Origin: Flagellimonas hadalis | GTDB lineage: Bacteria > Bacteroidota > Bacteroidia > Flavobacteriales > Flavobacteriaceae | Reading direction: 5' to 3' | Assembly: GCF_007785775.2 (NCBI RefSeq) | Contig: NZ_VNIK02000009.1 | Location: 62,001 to 126,000, forward strand | DNA length: 64,000 nt | Shown here: positions 63,106 through 64,000 of the stretch, piece by piece | Numbering within the stretch: position 1 is the stretch's first letter | Layout of the letters: each line of letters opens with the position of its first letter | Position numbers and translations under genes: made by a program | Notes under the pieces: model-generated | Seen by the model: the letters and a program-made list of their open reading frames with translations, nothing else | Told to the model about the DNA's origin: nothing | Database searches by the model: none

Positions 63106-63145
63106 CACTAAAGGGTGTCCTGAGCTATCGGGATACCTTTCAGTG
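63106..63145 (+). other. large hairpin between tuf and tRNA-Trp
   Basis: CACT/AGTG, AAGG/CCTT and GTCCTGA/TCGGGAT-type pairs stack into a roughly 18-pair stem with a GCTA loop and a few bulges. No T-run follows, so it is more likely an RNA processing or stability element than a terminator. Confidence 0.6.
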
Positions 63146-63154
63146 TAAATATAA

Positions 63155-63227
63155 ACGGGTGTAGCTCAGTTGGTAGAGCACTGGTCTCCAAAACCAGGTG
63201 TCGGGAGTTCGAGTCTCTCCTCCCGTG
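63155..63227 (+). tRNA. tRNA-Trp (anticodon CCA)
   Basis: Acceptor ACGGGTG/CTCCCGT pairs apart from a U-U at 6:67. Anticodon stem CTGGT/ACCAG has loop CTCCAAA, T arm GGGAG/CTCTC has one G-U. CCA is not encoded. Confidence 0.95.
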
Positions 63228-63318
63228 CAAAGGTAAAAGCATGATGACGGGATTAAAACCTCTCTGAGGCCTGTGTTGAGCACAGAGCTGAAACATGCAA
63301 GTTAATTCAAAGAAGATT

Positions 63319-63507
63319 ATGATCACTTACATAAAAGAATCTTTCGAAGAGCTAAAGAACAATGTTACTTGGTTGGAAAAAGGTAAGGCCTCCAACCTAA
63401 TGGTCATCGTGGCAGTTTTTTCAATCTTGTTCGCATTGGCCACTTGGGGAGTGGATTCCCTGTTCAGTAAGTTGATCAGATTGTATTTTGAAAAATTAAT
63501 AGGATAA
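63319..63507 (+). CDS. secE: preprotein translocase subunit SecE
   Basis: 62 residues from ATG 63319, the short single-helix form: an amphipathic N-terminus (YIKESFEELKNNVTWLEK) and one membrane helix (about residues 27-48). SecE clamps the SecY channel. Its place between tRNA-Trp and nusG is the conserved bacterial order. The in-frame extension to 63295 is not needed. Confidence 0.93.
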   Translation: MITYIKESFEELKNNVTWLEKGKASNLMVIVAVFSILFALATWGVDSLFSKLIRLYFEKLIG

Positions 63508-63515
63508 CGATCGGT

Positions 63516-64000
63516 ATGTCTGAGGTTCTGGAGAAAAAATGGTATGTGGTAAGAGCGGTCAGTGGTCAGGAAAACAAGATCAAGGGCTATATTGAAACAG
63601 AGGTTGAACGAAACGGTTTTGGCGATTACCTTGAAGAAGTTCTCGTACCTACCGAAAAAGTCGTACAGATCAGAAACGGAAAGAAGATCAACAAGGAAAG
63701 GGTTTACTTTCCAGGTTATATCATGATAAAGGCCAATTTGGGTGGTGAAATGGTGCACATTATCCGTTCCATTACCAATGTGATCGGCTTTTTGGGAGAA
63801 ACCAAGGGAGGAGATCCCGTGCCTTTGCGGAAATCAGAGGTGAACCGTATGCTGGGGAAAGTGGACGAGTTGGCCGTCAACACGGACAACGTATCCATTC
63901 CATTTGTGCTGGGTGAAACGGTGAAGGTTATTGATGGACCTTTCAATGGGTTCAATGGGACCGTTGAAAAAATCAATGAAGAAAAGCGTAAGCTGGAAGT
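63516..64000 (+). CDS. nusG: transcription termination/antitermination protein NusG (truncated by window end)
   Basis: Starts at ATG 63516 and is open to the end, giving 161 of about 180 residues. The NGN domain shows KKWYVVRAVSGQENKIKGYI near residue 8 and RVYFPGYIMIKANLG near 61. A KOW motif begins with VLGETVKVIDGPFNGFNGTV near residue 130. It couples RNA polymerase with Rho or ribosomes. Eight bases after secE, so the two are co-transcribed. Confidence 0.95.
   Translation, partial: MSEVLEKKWYVVRAVSGQENKIKGYIETEVERNGFGDYLEEVLVPTEKVVQIRNGKKINKERVYFPGYIMIKANLGGEMVHIIRSITNVIGFLGETKGGDPVPLRKSEVNRMLGKVDELAVNTDNVSIPFVLGETVKVIDGPFNGFNGTVEKINEEKRKLE

Noticed and set aside
63108..63326. Minus-strand ORF with RRDSNSRHLVLETSALPTELHP
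   Set aside because: Antisense of tRNA-Trp, the same artefact.

Overview
The window looks like a chromosomal core segment of a marine member of the Flavobacteriaceae (Bacteroidota). The moderate GC, the Muricauda/Flagellimonas-like protein sequences, promoters of the TTG-N17-21-TAnnTTTG type and near-absence of Shine-Dalgarno sites all point this way; the genus is an inference. Coding density is very high. No gene-free stretch exceeds 300 bases; the longest spacers are the trpE leader (50186-50428, which contains a leader-peptide gene), 10873-11072, 15211-15407 and 34126-34312. I see no prophage, insertion sequence, CRISPR array or rRNA.

Layout. 1-4486: kynurenine 3-monooxygenase, a coiled-coil/zinc-ribbon relative, a Nif3-like protein and LpxK. 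4483-10872 (minus strand): hybrid histidine kinase, GAPDH, lipoyl synthase, two ECF sigma factors, a small Cys-rich membrane protein and an anti-sigma factor. 11073-18038: MurB, an aminotransferase, a PDZ aspartyl protease, a DUF1573 protein and ValRS. 18139-22748: a cassette of GH109-like exported protein, GHMP sugar kinase and sugar nucleotidyltransferase, then a sterol desaturase-like protein. 22745-27461 (minus): a membrane-lipid/quality-control run (RsfS, FtsH, LUD protein, CdsA, Psd, acyl-CoA-binding protein). 27544-41849: BirA, PyrE, Nudix, M14 peptidase, a histidine kinase/response regulator pair, CoaD, Ddl, PASTA protein, RluD, YaaA, PEP carboxylase and a UDG-like protein. 41833-50316 (minus): an M20 peptidase, then the complete trp operon in the order trpE-G-D-C-F-B-A, headed by a leader peptide with three consecutive Trp codons and an attenuator. 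50429-52177 (minus): a MarR/nitroreductase/YceI operon with a palindromic operator. 52262-59644: thioredoxin-like proteins, rhodanese, DUF2851, PspC, a fused AGCS transporter, an HhH protein and an acyl-CoA dehydrogenase. 59714-64000: rpsU, xerC, hpf, four tRNAs, tuf, tRNA-Trp, secE and a truncated nusG.

The most striking signals are: (i) the trp attenuator, with leader peptide, antiterminator and terminator all resolvable by eye and a promoter that would start almost at the leader AUG; (ii) a short palindromic repeat family with TGTCA/TGACA ends, found in the trpC-trpF spacer and, in frame, inside trpF and a UDG-like gene, plus a second repeat family inside valS and at the trpG stop codon; (iii) a perfect Shine-Dalgarno on rpsU alone; (iv) an AGCS symporter fused to a SprB-like and a lipoyl-like domain; and (v) a zinc-ribbon protein that has lost all four cysteines.
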